Shown here: positions 1 to 10,549 of the stretch, piece after piece
Layout: each line of letters opens with the position of its first letter
Position numbering within the stretch: the stretch's first letter is position 1
Assembly: GCF_003112535.1 (NCBI RefSeq)
Contig: NZ_BEWA01000012.1
Location: 124,001-188,000, forward strand
DNA: 64,000 bases
Direction: 5' to 3'
Origin: Streptomyces rishiriensis
GTDB lineage: Bacteria; Actinomycetota; Actinomycetes; Streptomycetales; Streptomycetaceae
Translations under genes and position numbers: made by a program
Notes under the pieces: model-generated
What the model was told of the DNA's origin: nothing
Database searches by the model: none
What the model saw: the letters and a program-made list of their open reading frames with translations, nothing else

Positions 1-377
1 CTTCTGCACCGGTGCTCGCATTCCTGACTCGTGTACCCATGGGCCGGATATGACGCCCCGTCAACTGGCGCTACGTCCGGTACGGTTCCCGACCCTCCCA
101 GTGCGGGTGTGCGGGGTCCGCGCATCGCTTGCCCCGCCACCCGAAGGAGTGAACATCGGAGGGGAGTTGGCGGGCAAGTTCCCCTGGCGTGTGCGGAGGC
201 CCCGCCCGGCAGGCCGGTTGGACGTGGGCGGCAGGCTTTGGCAGTATTCGCCGCCACGTCTTCCCGGAGTGCTTCATTCCCGCTCAAAACAGGCGTCTGA
301 CCTGCGGTGGCGCGCCCGTTCGGGGAGTGATGCCAGCCTTTTGCGAAGGCTGTGAAGGGGTCGTGCAGACTGGCTGG
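1..377. other. Left-edge region without a supported gene
   Basis: I see no reading frame here with convincing codon bias, start and ribosome binding site. Several short overlapping frames exist, but all look like GC-rich noise. The part next to the PP2C-like gene presumably holds its promoter, but no clear -35/-10 pair stands out. The end of a gene lying further left cannot be excluded. Confidence 0.4.
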
Positions 378-1169
378 ATGCGCACGGAACTTGTGTCGGA
401 CGGCGGCGATCCGGCCCGCCCCAACGAGGACTTCGCGAGTGTCGGGCTTCCCGCCTCCGGGCAGGGCGGTTCGCTCGTCCTGCTGGACGGGGTGACTCCG
501 CCGCGGGACGGCGCGGGCTGTCTGCATTCGGTCCCCTGGTTCACGGCGCGGCTGGGCGGCGCCCTGACCGAACTGACCGTTTCACTCCCGGATGTCCCCC
601 TGGCCGAGGCGCTCGCCCTCGCCATCGCGCGTACCGCCGAGGCCCACGCGGGAACCTGTGACCTTTCTCACCCGCGCACGCCGCAGGCCACGGTGGTCCT
701 CGCGCGGTGGTCGCCGCGGAGCGTCGAGTACCTGGTCCTGTGCGACGCGACGCTGCTGCTGGCGTCGCCGGACGGCCGGGTCGTGCCCGTGCGCGACGAC
801 CGGCTCGCGAGGCTGCCGCGGGCCCTGTTGCGGAGCGCCGACGTCGTGGACGGCACCCTGCGCAACAAGGAGGGCGGGTTCTTCACGGCGGCGGCCGACC
901 CCTCGGCGGCCTCCCGCGCGGTGACGGGCGCCGTGCCACGCCGCGAGGTCGCCGCGCTGGCCGCGCTGTCGGACGGGGCCGCCCGCTGGACGGAGCTGTT
1001 CCGCCGGGGCGACTGGCCCGACCTGTTCGCCCTGGTCCGCGAGGAGGGGGCGGGGTCCCTGGTGGAGCGGGTCCGCCGACTGGAACGGGCGGACGACGCC
1101 GCCGGCCGCCCCTGCCTGGCCCGGGCGAAGACACACGACGACGCGACGGTGGTGTACGCGCAGCTGTGA
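378..1169 (+). CDS. PP2C-like protein, putative serine/threonine phosphatase
   Basis: A 263-residue soluble protein resembling the divergent PP2C-type proteins common in streptomycetes. The N-terminus reads 'ELVSDGGDPARPNEDFASVG', the position where PP2C enzymes carry the first metal-binding Asp. It is followed by a 'VLLDGVT' strand that resembles the D-G metal motif. The C-terminal 'KTHDDATVVYAQL' matches the usual final PP2C motif (DDATVV). The ATG at 378 begins exactly where the fold begins; in-frame sequence upstream has no family character. No strong Shine-Dalgarno sequence is visible. It is convergent with the MarR gene. The substrate is unknown. Catalytic activity is uncertain because the canonical RxxNED/DGxGG residues are only partly kept. 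Confidence 0.72.
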   Translation: MRTELVSDGGDPARPNEDFASVGLPASGQGGSLVLLDGVTPPRDGAGCLHSVPWFTARLGGALTELTVSLPDVPLAEALALAIARTAEAHAGTCDLSHPRTPQATVVLARWSPRSVEYLVLCDATLLLASPDGRVVPVRDDRLARLPRALLRSADVVDGTLRNKEGGFFTAAADPSAASRAVTGAVPRREVAALAALSDGAARWTELFRRGDWPDLFALVREEGAGSLVERVRRLERADDAAGRPCLARAKTHDDATVVYAQL

Positions 1170-1187
1170 AACGGCGTCCGGCCGGGG

Positions 1188-1670
1188 TTACTTCTCCATG
1201 CCGCGGTTGAGCTGCTGCAGCAGTCGGGCCAGCTCCGCGACCTCGGCGCGGTCCCAGTGGGAGAAATGGCTGACGTACCGCTCGCGGCGGGCCTCGCGGA
1301 CCCGGCTCACCCGGCTGCGGCCCTCCTCGGTGAGATCGACCAGCCAGGCGCGGCCGTCCGCCGGGTCCGGCGCCCGGGCGATCAGGCCGAGCTGTTCCAG
1401 GGCCCGCAGCTGGCGGGACATGGTGGCCTTGCCGACGCCGATGTACGCGGCGAGCTCCGTGGCGCGCTGGCGGCCGCACTCCTCCAGCCGGACGAGCAGC
1501 CCGTAGGCGGCGGACTCCAGGTCCGGATGGACCTCGCGGGCCATCTCTCCCTGGTTGGCGCGGGCGCGGCGCAGCAGCACCGTGAGCTCGCGCTCCAGGG
1601 AGAGGAACTCCCGGTCGTCCTGCTCCACACCGCGCGACGACCGTCCGTCGTCGTTCGTGTCCTCGTGCAC
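1188..1670 (-). CDS. MarR-family transcriptional regulator
   Basis: A 160-residue winged-helix protein. Helical flanks surround a DNA-binding core ('RATELAAYIGVGKATMSRQLRALEQLGLIARAPDPADGRAWLVDLTEEG') that has the classic MarR recognition helix followed by a DGR wing. Such dimers usually repress a nearby gene or their own gene until a small ligand binds. It lies tail to tail with the PP2C-like gene and downstream of lon on the same strand, but the hairpin at 1776-1804 separates it from lon, so it is probably transcribed on its own. No operator palindrome was identified in the short upstream gap. The ligand is unknown. Confidence 0.9.
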   Translation of the reverse strand: MHEDTNDDGRSSRGVEQDDREFLSLERELTVLLRRARANQGEMAREVHPDLESAAYGLLVRLEECGRQRATELAAYIGVGKATMSRQLRALEQLGLIARAPDPADGRAWLVDLTEEGRSRVSRVREARRERYVSHFSHWDRAEVAELARLLQQLNRGMEK

Positions 1671-1775
1671 GTCAGCACCCCTGATCTCACCGGTCGCCGC
1701 GGTCGCGCAGCGCTCAAGTATTCCCCAGGCACAGGCCGACGGCGTTTCCCCGGGCCGTGTCCCGCGTACGGCGAA

Positions 1776-1804
1776 GGCCCGGGCTCCCTCACGGGACCCG
1801 GGCC
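1776..1804 (-). terminator. Hairpin terminator after lon
   Basis: Arms GGCCCGGG-c-TCCC and GGGACCCGGGCC surround a TCAC loop, with one bulged base. It lies about 20 bp beyond the lon stop and before the MarR gene. There is no strong U tract, as is usual for Streptomyces terminators. Confidence 0.7.
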
Positions 1805-1824
1805 GTGCCGTCCCGCGGCGTCCG

Positions 1825-4245
<2,421 letters not shown>

Positions 4246-4266
4246 GATCTCCCCTTCGGCAGTCAA

Positions 4267-4287
4267 GTTGAGCTATGCCGACTCAAT
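4267..4287. promoter_or_regulatory. HAIR-like HspR operator of lon
   Basis: GTTGAGC-N7-ACTCAAT matches the HAIR consensus CTTGAGT-N7-ACTCAAG at 11 of 14 positions with exactly the right spacing. It lies just upstream of the lon start. HspR-dependent heat-shock control of lon in Streptomyces is established knowledge; this particular site is my reading. Confidence 0.8.
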
Positions 4288-4435
4288 GCATGCGGGCCTT
4301 CGGATGTTCCCCGGACTCCGGTGCGTTCGCTGTGGGCGATCAGGGCTGTCGCGGCGGACCGCTTCGGACGTACGGTCGGACGTAATAGTCCAACAGGCAT
4401 TATGACGCTTACACAGCCACTCTCAGGGGGTCGTC

Positions 4436-5092
4436 ATGGATCGTTTCGTCCAGGCTTGGGTGGACGGGTGGGTCGTGTCACGGGGAGCGGCTCCGCCCGT
4501 GGCCGAGTCCTGGGGCTGGACCGTCGACGTGGGAACGGGCGTCGGGCACGCCACCCGGCATGTGCTCGGCGGCACGAACGACGCGGTGACGGAGCCGGCC
4601 GTGCGGAAGGCGGCGGACGCGGTGACCGGGGCCGGCGTCTGGCTGAAGGCGTTCGCCGATCCGGCCGTGGTCGGCCCCTGGCTGGGGCCCCGCTGGTGGA
4701 TCGACCCCGAGCCCGGCTACCTGATGACGGCTCCGCTCCCGGACACTCCGCCCGGCCCCGCCCCCGACGGCTACCGGACCCGCACGTGGTCGCGCGGCGG
4801 CGTCACGCGCACGATGGTCGCCGCCCCGGACGGCTCCCTGGCGGCGCGCGGGCAGATCGCCCCGACGGGCGTCACGGCGGTCGTCGACCAGATCGAGACC
4901 TTCCCCGGCCACCGCCGCCGCGGGCTCGGCGCCCTCGTGATGCGGACCCTGCACCGTGCGGCGGCCGAGCAGGGCGCCCGGACCGGCATTCTGGGGGCGA
5001 CACCGCAGGGGCGGGCACTGTACGAGTCCCTGGGGTGGCGCGTCGAGTCCCCGCTGACCAGCGCCAAGTTCACGGGAGCCACCGGAAGGTGA
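4436..5092 (+). CDS. GNAT-family N-acetyltransferase
   Basis: A 218-residue protein. Its C-terminal half is a GNAT fold: 'VDQIETFPGHRRRGLGALVMRTLHRAAAEQGARTGILGATPQGRALYESLGWRVESPL' contains the acetyl-CoA pyrophosphate loop (R-R-R-G-L-G) and the terminal 'ALYESLGW' motif. The N-terminal half is less conserved and probably forms a helical lid. The ATG at 4436 follows a GGGGG-type site. It is transcribed away from lon across a gap of about 190 bp. The substrate cannot be deduced. Confidence 0.85.
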   Translation: MDRFVQAWVDGWVVSRGAAPPVAESWGWTVDVGTGVGHATRHVLGGTNDAVTEPAVRKAADAVTGAGVWLKAFADPAVVGPWLGPRWWIDPEPGYLMTAPLPDTPPGPAPDGYRTRTWSRGGVTRTMVAAPDGSLAARGQIAPTGVTAVVDQIETFPGHRRRGLGALVMRTLHRAAAEQGARTGILGATPQGRALYESLGWRVESPLTSAKFTGATGR

Positions 5093-5222
5093 CGTCCGGC
5101 GGCCCCGGGGGCGCACCCCTGGGCGCCGCACGACGGGGCACGCCCCTCACGCCCCCTGCCCGTACCCCGCCCACTTCCGGCATTCGCCCCGTACCGCCCT
5201 GCGGCGCGACCACAATGCGCGT

Positions 5223-6242
5223 ATGACCGATGACTGGAAGCGACGCCTGGACGCCCTGCACGCGGAGCTGGTCCGCCGGGACGACCCCGTCGCCTGGGTG
5301 ACGGAGGCGGACGCCGTCGAGGCGTCCCGGCGCTATCCCCACATCGCGCTGCGCGGGCCCGTCTTCGGCGTCGCCGGACTGGACCCGGCGGCCGCGCGGC
5401 CGCGCTGGCGGCTGCTGAAGCCCGTGGTCGACACCATGCCCCAGCAGGCCCGGGACGGGCTCAACTCGCACCTGTGGTTCAAGGCGAAGGACGGCGCGGG
5501 CGATCCGGCCGCCCGGCGCGGCCTGCTGGCGGCCGTCGCCGTGCTGGAGCGGGCCCCGGCCGACGAGGTGGAGGCGCTGGGAGTGCGCTACCGGGTGGTG
5601 CGCGGCGACGAGTTCGCCCGCACCGGCGACGACGGTCCGGAGCCGCCCCGGCCCACCGACCCGGAGGCCCTCGCCCCGTCGTGGGAGGAGCCGTGCACCA
5701 CCCCCTCCCCCGACGTGGGCTTCGTCCTCGACCCCGACCGGGACGAGGGGCCGATGGCGGGCGCCCTGCGCCTGGGGCTGCGCGACTTCACGTACACGGG
5801 GGCGCGCTTCCCCGCCGACGTGCGGGCGGACTCCGCGCGGGCGGCCCGGACGCACCCGGACGTGGTCCGGCTGCCGGTCGGCTTCTCGGTGGCCGAACGG
5901 GACGACTCGGGCTGGACCCCGTGCGGCTCCCTCACGGCCACCCCGCACGAGGCACGCCGCTCGCTGTACGAGGGCATGGCCCGCGTGTGGGCCATGCTCT
6001 ACCGCTTCGACGAGCGCAAGAAGGACCTGTACGCGCGGGCCGCAGAGGCGTTCCGCAGCGCCGGCCGGGCCGACGAGGCGAGCGTGGAGGGCCGGGTGTT
6101 CCGCATCTGCCGCGTCGAGCGGATGGTCCGCCTGGGCCCGGACGGCCCGGAACCGCCCCGCCCCTCGGACGTCGACGAGTACGGCCCCATGAAGCTCCAC
6201 CCGACACTGCACGAGAACGGCACCGTCCAGTACGACGACTGA
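5223..6242 (+). CDS. DUF5954-type conserved hypothetical protein
   Basis: A 339-residue acidic protein with no signal peptide or membrane segment. It begins 'MTDDWKRRLDALHAELVRRDDPVAWVTEADAVEASRRYP' and contains two copies of a 'GP(D/E)PPRP(T/S)D' element near residues 139 and 317, each following an arginine-rich 'RV..R' stretch, which suggests an internal duplication. I recognise this as a Streptomyces-restricted family (I believe DUF5954) with no known function. The start follows the previous gene by about 130 bp. Third-position GC is very high throughout, so the gene is real. Confidence 0.8.
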   Translation: MTDDWKRRLDALHAELVRRDDPVAWVTEADAVEASRRYPHIALRGPVFGVAGLDPAAARPRWRLLKPVVDTMPQQARDGLNSHLWFKAKDGAGDPAARRGLLAAVAVLERAPADEVEALGVRYRVVRGDEFARTGDDGPEPPRPTDPEALAPSWEEPCTTPSPDVGFVLDPDRDEGPMAGALRLGLRDFTYTGARFPADVRADSARAARTHPDVVRLPVGFSVAERDDSGWTPCGSLTATPHEARRSLYEGMARVWAMLYRFDERKKDLYARAAEAFRSAGRADEASVEGRVFRICRVERMVRLGPDGPEPPRPSDVDEYGPMKLHPTLHENGTVQYDD

Positions 6243-6252
6243 CCGCCGGCGG

Positions 6253-6499
6253 CTGCGGACGTCGCCCGTCGTCCTCGTCCATGACGGACCCGTCGATCAC
6301 GCGGCCCTGCTCGGGGCCTGCGACGAGCTGCGGGGCGCCCCGCCCACCGCGGCCCTCCATGCCCCGGCGGACAGCCCAGGGCACGCAGTACGCGACCCTG
6401 CCGGACGGCGCGACGCCCGCCGGGTGGCGGGGCAGGAGCCTGTACCGGGCGCCTGTCGCCGTGCGCCTCGCCCTCGCGGCCGAGCGCGGCATCCCGTAG
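6253..6499 (+). pseudogene. Possible frameshifted gene remnant
   Basis: Coding-type base bias continues after the DUF5954 gene but switches frame. One frame reads 'SPVVLVHDGPVDHAALLGA' from about 6262, then loses its bias near 6380. A second frame reads 'TQYATLPDGATPAGWRGR' and 'APVAVRLALAAERGIP' up to a TAG at 6497-6499. Neither half has its own credible start plus stop. A single-base frameshift, real or a sequencing error, in a gene of about 80 codons would explain both halves. I recognise no family. Confidence 0.35.
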
Positions 6500-6590
6500 G
6501 TCCATGGGGACGCCGTAGGCCCATGGGGACGCCTCGGTCGACGGCGCGCCCCGGCTGCGCGCGAGGGGTTTGCGCGCTCTCGCCACCGGG

Positions 6591-7370
6591 TCAGGCGGTG
6601 GGCAGGGCGGCGGGCGGCCGGGCGCGGTCCCAGCGGCGCACCCAGGGCCAGGCGGCGACGCCTATCGCCAGCGCGATCAGGTGCCCCCAGTTGGTCATGG
6701 GGTCCGTGAAGGCCAGCAGGTCCTGCAGCAGCATGGCGCCGAAGGCGGTCAGCAGGGGCCAGCGCAGCCACGGCCGCAGCAGCCCCGAGAGCGCGCCCAC
6801 GCAGGCGGCGACGCCGAAGCTGATGCCGTAGTCGAGCCGGTGCAGCGAGGTGCCGGGCAGCCGTCCCACCAGGACGGCCAGACCGACCGGGACCTCCGTG
6901 GCGAGGGTGGCCAGGACGTGCCCGAGCAGGAAGACGACGGCCGTGCGGGCGCCGCCGACGCGCCGTTCCAGCGCGGTGAGGACGACCAGGAAGGCGAGCG
7001 TGAAGGGCGAGGCGAGGCCGCCCGCCACCCACAGCGCGCTGGCGGCCAGCACCGGCGCCGGACTCCGCACCAGGTGGGCCACGTCGGTGCTGGAGCCCTG
7101 GAGCAGGGTGTACACGAGCGCGGGGTCGAGATGCTCCGCGAGATACGAGGTGACGGCGAGGACGGCCGCGTAGCCGAGAGTGAAGGGAACCGGGACCGGG
7201 ATCCGGCGCCGGGGGCGGGGGTCCGTCCCGAGGGGCGGCCGGACGGGCGGTTCGGTGCGCTGCCCCGGGATGCCGTCCAGGAGCCCGGAGACGTCGGACA
7301 GTCCGCGGACGTCGGACAGTCCGCGGACGTCGGGCCGGGGCGGGCTCAAGGGGGAGGCCGTGCGTTCCAC
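6591..7370 (-). CDS. Rhomboid-like integral membrane protein
   Basis: About 259 residues with a proline-rich cytoplasmic N-terminus and roughly six hydrophobic segments. 'DYGISFGVAACVGAL' resembles the rhomboid GxS active-site segment, and the last segment 'NWGHLIALAIG' carries the matching His. This supports a rhomboid-type (Rhomboid_2-like) intramembrane protease fold, although catalysis is not proven. The GTG at 7370 is preferred because AAGGAGC lies 9 bases upstream; an in-frame start at 7439 would add about 23 weak residues. It is divergent from the spermidine-synthase-like gene. The cytoplasmic tail encodes a short DVRGLS repeat. Confidence 0.72.
   Translation of the reverse strand: MERTASPLSPPRPDVRGLSDVRGLSDVSGLLDGIPGQRTEPPVRPPLGTDPRPRRRIPVPVPFTLGYAAVLAVTSYLAEHLDPALVYTLLQGSSTDVAHLVRSPAPVLAASALWVAGGLASPFTLAFLVVLTALERRVGGARTAVVFLLGHVLATLATEVPVGLAVLVGRLPGTSLHRLDYGISFGVAACVGALSGLLRPWLRWPLLTAFGAMLLQDLLAFTDPMTNWGHLIALAIGVAAWPWVRRWDRARPPAALPTA
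7291..7332. repeat. 18-bp tandem repeat inside the rhomboid-like gene
   Basis: ACGTCGGACAGTCCGCGG is present in two perfect copies plus a partial third. Because 18 is divisible by three, the reading frame is kept and the repeat encodes DVRGLS units in the N-terminal tail. Copy number could vary between strains. Confidence 0.85.
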
Positions 7371-7586
7371 TGAGAGGCGCTCCTTCCGTTTCCCCCACCC
7401 TTCGCGGCCCGGCCGCCCGCTGTCTGTGACCGACGCCACGTGAACGCCGATTCACAGGAAGCTCTGAAGGTTCTCCAGGTCTTTTCTCATCCGTCTCGCA
7501 CCGTTCCCGAACAGGCGTGCGTCAACCTCGTTCCCCGCCCGGGGAATTCGCTCAACAAACGGTCAGGGAACTGCCAGGATGGACCG

Positions 7587-8273
7587 ATGGCCACCCCGCA
7601 CGACATCCCCGACGCGCCGGAGGTCCTGGACCGCCGCGAGGGCCCTTACGGCGAGGTCGTCCTGCGCCGGCACGGCGAGTTGCTCCAGATCATCGCCAAC
7701 GGCTGTTTCCTGATGGACACTTCGGACGGCCGCTCGGAGCGGCTGCTGGTCGACGCGGCACGGGACGCGCTGGACGACCGCCCCGCTCCCGCCCTGCTGA
7801 TCGGCGGCCTGGGCGTCGGCTTCTCCCTCGCACACGCCGCCGCCGATCCCCGCTGGGGCGCGGTCACGGTCGTGGAGCGCGAGCGCGCCGTCATCGACTG
7901 GCACCTGACCGGACCGCTGGCCGCCGTCTCCGGCCCGGCCCTGGCCGACCCCCGGACGAAGATCGTCGAAGCGGACCTGCTCGACTTCGTCAATGAGACA
8001 TGCGACACGTTCGACGCGGTATGCCTGGACATCGACAACGGGCCCGGCTGGACCGTCACAGAGGGCAACGACAGCCTGTACTCGACGACCGGACTCGCGG
8101 GCTGCGCGCGGGTGTTGAGACCGGGCGGAGCCCTGGCGGTCTGGTCGGCCCGGCCCTCTCCGGAATTCGAGGGAACCATGGGGAATGCCGGGTTCCAACG
8201 GGTGCGTACCGAAGAGATCCCGGTTGCCCGAGGCGTGCCCGACGTCGTGCACCTCGGCGTCCGACCTGGATAG
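7587..8273 (+). CDS. Spermidine synthase-like methyltransferase-fold protein
   Basis: A 228-residue Rossmann-fold protein of the spermine/spermidine synthase superfamily. It has the cofactor loop 'LLIGGLGVGFSL', the acidic 'VTVVERERAVIDWH' that binds the nucleoside, and 'FDAVCLDIDNGPGW', where polyamine synthases carry the catalytic Asp. The N-terminal beta domain is short, so it is probably not a classic polyamine synthase; proteins like this are annotated only by similarity. The ATG at 7587 has an AGGATGG site. It lies divergent from the rhomboid-like gene and upstream of the two-component system, separated from it by an inverted repeat. Confidence 0.75.
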   Translation: MATPHDIPDAPEVLDRREGPYGEVVLRRHGELLQIIANGCFLMDTSDGRSERLLVDAARDALDDRPAPALLIGGLGVGFSLAHAAADPRWGAVTVVERERAVIDWHLTGPLAAVSGPALADPRTKIVEADLLDFVNETCDTFDAVCLDIDNGPGWTVTEGNDSLYSTTGLAGCARVLRPGGALAVWSARPSPEFEGTMGNAGFQRVRTEEIPVARGVPDVVHLGVRPG

Positions 8274-8307
8274 CAAAGCCGTGGTGACTCCCCGTACGCT
8301 GCATCCC

Positions 8308-8330
8308 TGACGCCGATCATTTAGGCGTCA
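8308..8330. promoter_or_regulatory. Inverted repeat between the spermidine synthase-like and response regulator genes
   Basis: TGACGCC-N9-GGCGTCA is a perfect 7-bp inverted repeat between 8273 and 8396. It could be a weak terminator of the upstream gene or an operator for the two-component system. The sequence alone does not decide. Confidence 0.4.
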
Positions 8331-8395
8331 ACCGCAGTCATGCGCAATCAAGGGACCACCCCACTGGTTCCGGAAAGCACACTCAGGGGCGGGCG

Positions 8396-9136
8396 ATGGA
8401 GCAGACACACACCGCACACAACACCGCGGCGACGGCGACTCCGGGCGCGCAGCGGCGCGTCCTGGTCGTCGAGGACGACCCGACGATCGTCGACGCCATC
8501 GCCGCCCGCCTGCGCGCCGAGGGATTCCTCGTGCAAACGGCGGGCGACGGTCCGGCGGCCGTGGACACGGCAGAGGCCTGGCAGCCCGACCTGCTGATCC
8601 TCGACATCATGCTGCCCGGCTTCGACGGCCTGGAGGTCTGCCGGCGTGTGCAGGCCGCCCGTCCGGTGCCGGTCATGATGCTCACCGCGCGCGACGACGA
8701 GACCGACATGCTGGTCGGCCTCGGCGTGGGCGCCGACGACTACATGACCAAGCCCTTCTCGATGCGGGAGCTGGCGGCACGCGTGCACGTGCTGCTGCGC
8801 CGGGTGGAGCGGGCCGCGATCGCGGCGACGACGCCGCGCAGCGGGATCCTGCGGCTCGGCGAACTGGAGATCGACCACGCGCAGCGCCGCGTGCGGGTGC
8901 GCTCGGAGGACGTGCACCTCACGCCCACCGAGTTCGACCTGCTGGTCTGCCTGGCGAACACCCCGCGCGCGGTGCTCTCCCGCGAGCAGCTCCTGGCCGA
9001 GGTGTGGGACTGGGCGGACGCCTCCGGCACCCGCACGGTCGACAGCCACATCAAGGCGCTGCGGCGGAAGATCGGCGCCGAGCGGATCCGCACGGTGCAC
9101 GGCGTCGGCTACGCGCTGGAGACCCCGACGCCATGA
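8396..9136 (+). CDS. OmpR-family response regulator
   Basis: A 246-residue regulator. The receiver domain (about 21-135) has the acidic pocket 'VVEDDP', the phospho-acceptor Asp70 in 'LLILDIMLPG', the Thr of 'MLTARD' and the Lys of 'YMTKPF'. The winged-helix output domain (about 150-243) has the OmpR motif 'TPTEFDLLVCLANTPRAVLSREQLL' and 'RTVDSHIKALRRKIG'. It is phosphorylated by the kinase encoded immediately downstream, whose ATG overlaps its stop (ATGA). The gene sits upstream of kgd, as I recall for SCO5282/5283, but the regulon is not evident from sequence. Confidence 0.94.
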   Translation: MEQTHTAHNTAATATPGAQRRVLVVEDDPTIVDAIAARLRAEGFLVQTAGDGPAAVDTAEAWQPDLLILDIMLPGFDGLEVCRRVQAARPVPVMMLTARDDETDMLVGLGVGADDYMTKPFSMRELAARVHVLLRRVERAAIAATTPRSGILRLGELEIDHAQRRVRVRSEDVHLTPTEFDLLVCLANTPRAVLSREQLLAEVWDWADASGTRTVDSHIKALRRKIGAERIRTVHGVGYALETPTP

Positions 9137-10248
9137 GCCCCGGGCCGGACGGACCGAGAAGCCCCGCCCCCGGAGCCGATGCGCCCTGGGGCGGCGTACG
9201 CCCGTTCTCGATCAAGACCAAGCTGGGTGCGCTGGTCGTCATCTCGGTGCTGATCACCACCGGTCTGTCGATGATCGCGGTGCACACCAAGACGGAGCTG
9301 CGTTTCATCACGGTCTTCTCGATGATCGCCACGCTGCTCATCACGCAGTTCGTGGCGCACTCGCTCACCGCGCCCCTGGGCGAGATGAACACCGTGGCCC
9401 GGTCCATCTCGCACGGCGACTACACCCGCCGGGTGAGCGAGAGACGCCGTGACGAGCTGGGCGACCTGGCCCAGACGATCAACGTCATGGCGGACGAGCT
9501 GGAGGCGCAGGACCGGCACCGCAAGGAACTGGTGGCCAACGTCTCGCACGAGCTGCGCACGCCCATCGCGGGTCTGCGCGCCGTCCTGGAGAACGTCGTC
9601 GACGGCATCGCCGAGGCGGACACCGAGACGATGCGCACCGCCCTGAAGCAGACGGAGCGGCTCGGGCGGCTCGTGGAGACCCTCCTCGACCTGTCCCGCC
9701 TCGACAACGGCGTCGTCCCGCTGCGCAAGCGGCGCTTCGAGGTGTGGCCGTACCTGTCGGGCGTGCTGAAGGAGGCCAACATGGTCGCCTCGGCCCGCGC
9801 CACCATGGGTTCGGGCGGCAGCCACACCCGCACGGACGTCCATCTGCACCTGGACGTCACCCCTCCGGAGCTGACCGCGCACGCGGACCCGGAGCGCATC
9901 CACCAGGTCGTCGCCAACCTGATCGACAACGCGGTCAAGCACAGCCCGCCGCACGGACGGGTGACGGTGAAGGCGCGGCGCGGGGCGCAGCCGGAGTCCC
10001 TGGAGCTGGAGGTCCTGGACGAAGGGCCCGGCATTCCGCGCTCGGAGTGGCACCGCGTGTTCGAGCGGTTCAACCGGGGCGCCGTCCGCCGTCCGCACGG
10101 GCCGGGCAGCGACGGCGGCACGGGACTGGGGCTGGCGATCGCCCGCTGGGCGGTCGATCTCCACGGAGGCCGGATCGGAGTGGCCGAATCCGAGCGGGGC
10201 TGCCGAATTCTTATCACTCTTCCGGGAGAGTCATCCGTTCCAAGTTGA
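9133..10248 (+). CDS. Membrane sensor histidine kinase
   Basis: A 371-residue partner of the preceding regulator. Two transmembrane segments (about 31-50 and 58-75) are separated by only a few residues, so there is almost no extracellular sensor; the stimulus is probably sensed in the membrane or by a partner. A HAMP domain (about 76-128) leads to HisKA with phospho-His139 ('VANVSHELRTP'). The HATPase domain has the N box 'NLIDNAVKHS', the G1 box 'DEGPGIP' and the G2 box 'GTGLGLAIA'. The ATG at 9133 overlaps the stop of the regulator gene, which implies coupled translation. Confidence 0.93.
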   Translation: MSPGPDGPRSPAPGADAPWGGVRPFSIKTKLGALVVISVLITTGLSMIAVHTKTELRFITVFSMIATLLITQFVAHSLTAPLGEMNTVARSISHGDYTRRVSERRRDELGDLAQTINVMADELEAQDRHRKELVANVSHELRTPIAGLRAVLENVVDGIAEADTETMRTALKQTERLGRLVETLLDLSRLDNGVVPLRKRRFEVWPYLSGVLKEANMVASARATMGSGGSHTRTDVHLHLDVTPPELTAHADPERIHQVVANLIDNAVKHSPPHGRVTVKARRGAQPESLELEVLDEGPGIPRSEWHRVFERFNRGAVRRPHGPGSDGGTGLGLAIARWAVDLHGGRIGVAESERGCRILITLPGESSVPS

Positions 10249-10549
10249 CGTAAAGTTCGCAGCGGAGCCTCAAGATCCACGTCCGTCCGCGCAGTCGGAC
10301 ACGTGTCATCGGACAACGCACCGGCGCAGGTCGGCCGGGGTGCGCGCGCCGGGCGCGCGCCATCCGCCCCCTGCATCCCGTGTGGCGCACAACCGCGCTT
10401 GTTTCCCGCCATTTGCACCCCCGAAACACGCTCTCCGATGTGACTTACGCGACGATGGACGGGCCCGGCCTGACCTTCCCCCTCCAGGGGGCGTAGCCTT
10501 TATTCCCGCTGTCCATCACCTTGTGAAGCGGAAGAGGGCGGTTGCCGCC
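10249..10549. other. Intergenic region upstream of kgd
   Basis: This 301-bp gap holds no supported gene. It contains a perfect GCGCGCGCC-g-GGCGCGCGC dyad at 10342-10360, which could end the kinase transcript, and the probable kgd promoter at its right end. Confidence 0.5.
10470..10499 (+). promoter_or_regulatory. Candidate vegetative promoter of kgd
   Basis: CTGACC (10470-10475), an 18-bp spacer and TAGCCT (10494-10499) fit a HrdB-type promoter, leaving a leader of about 45 nt before the GTG at 10550. The -35 box is 4/6 against TTGACA. Confidence 0.5.
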
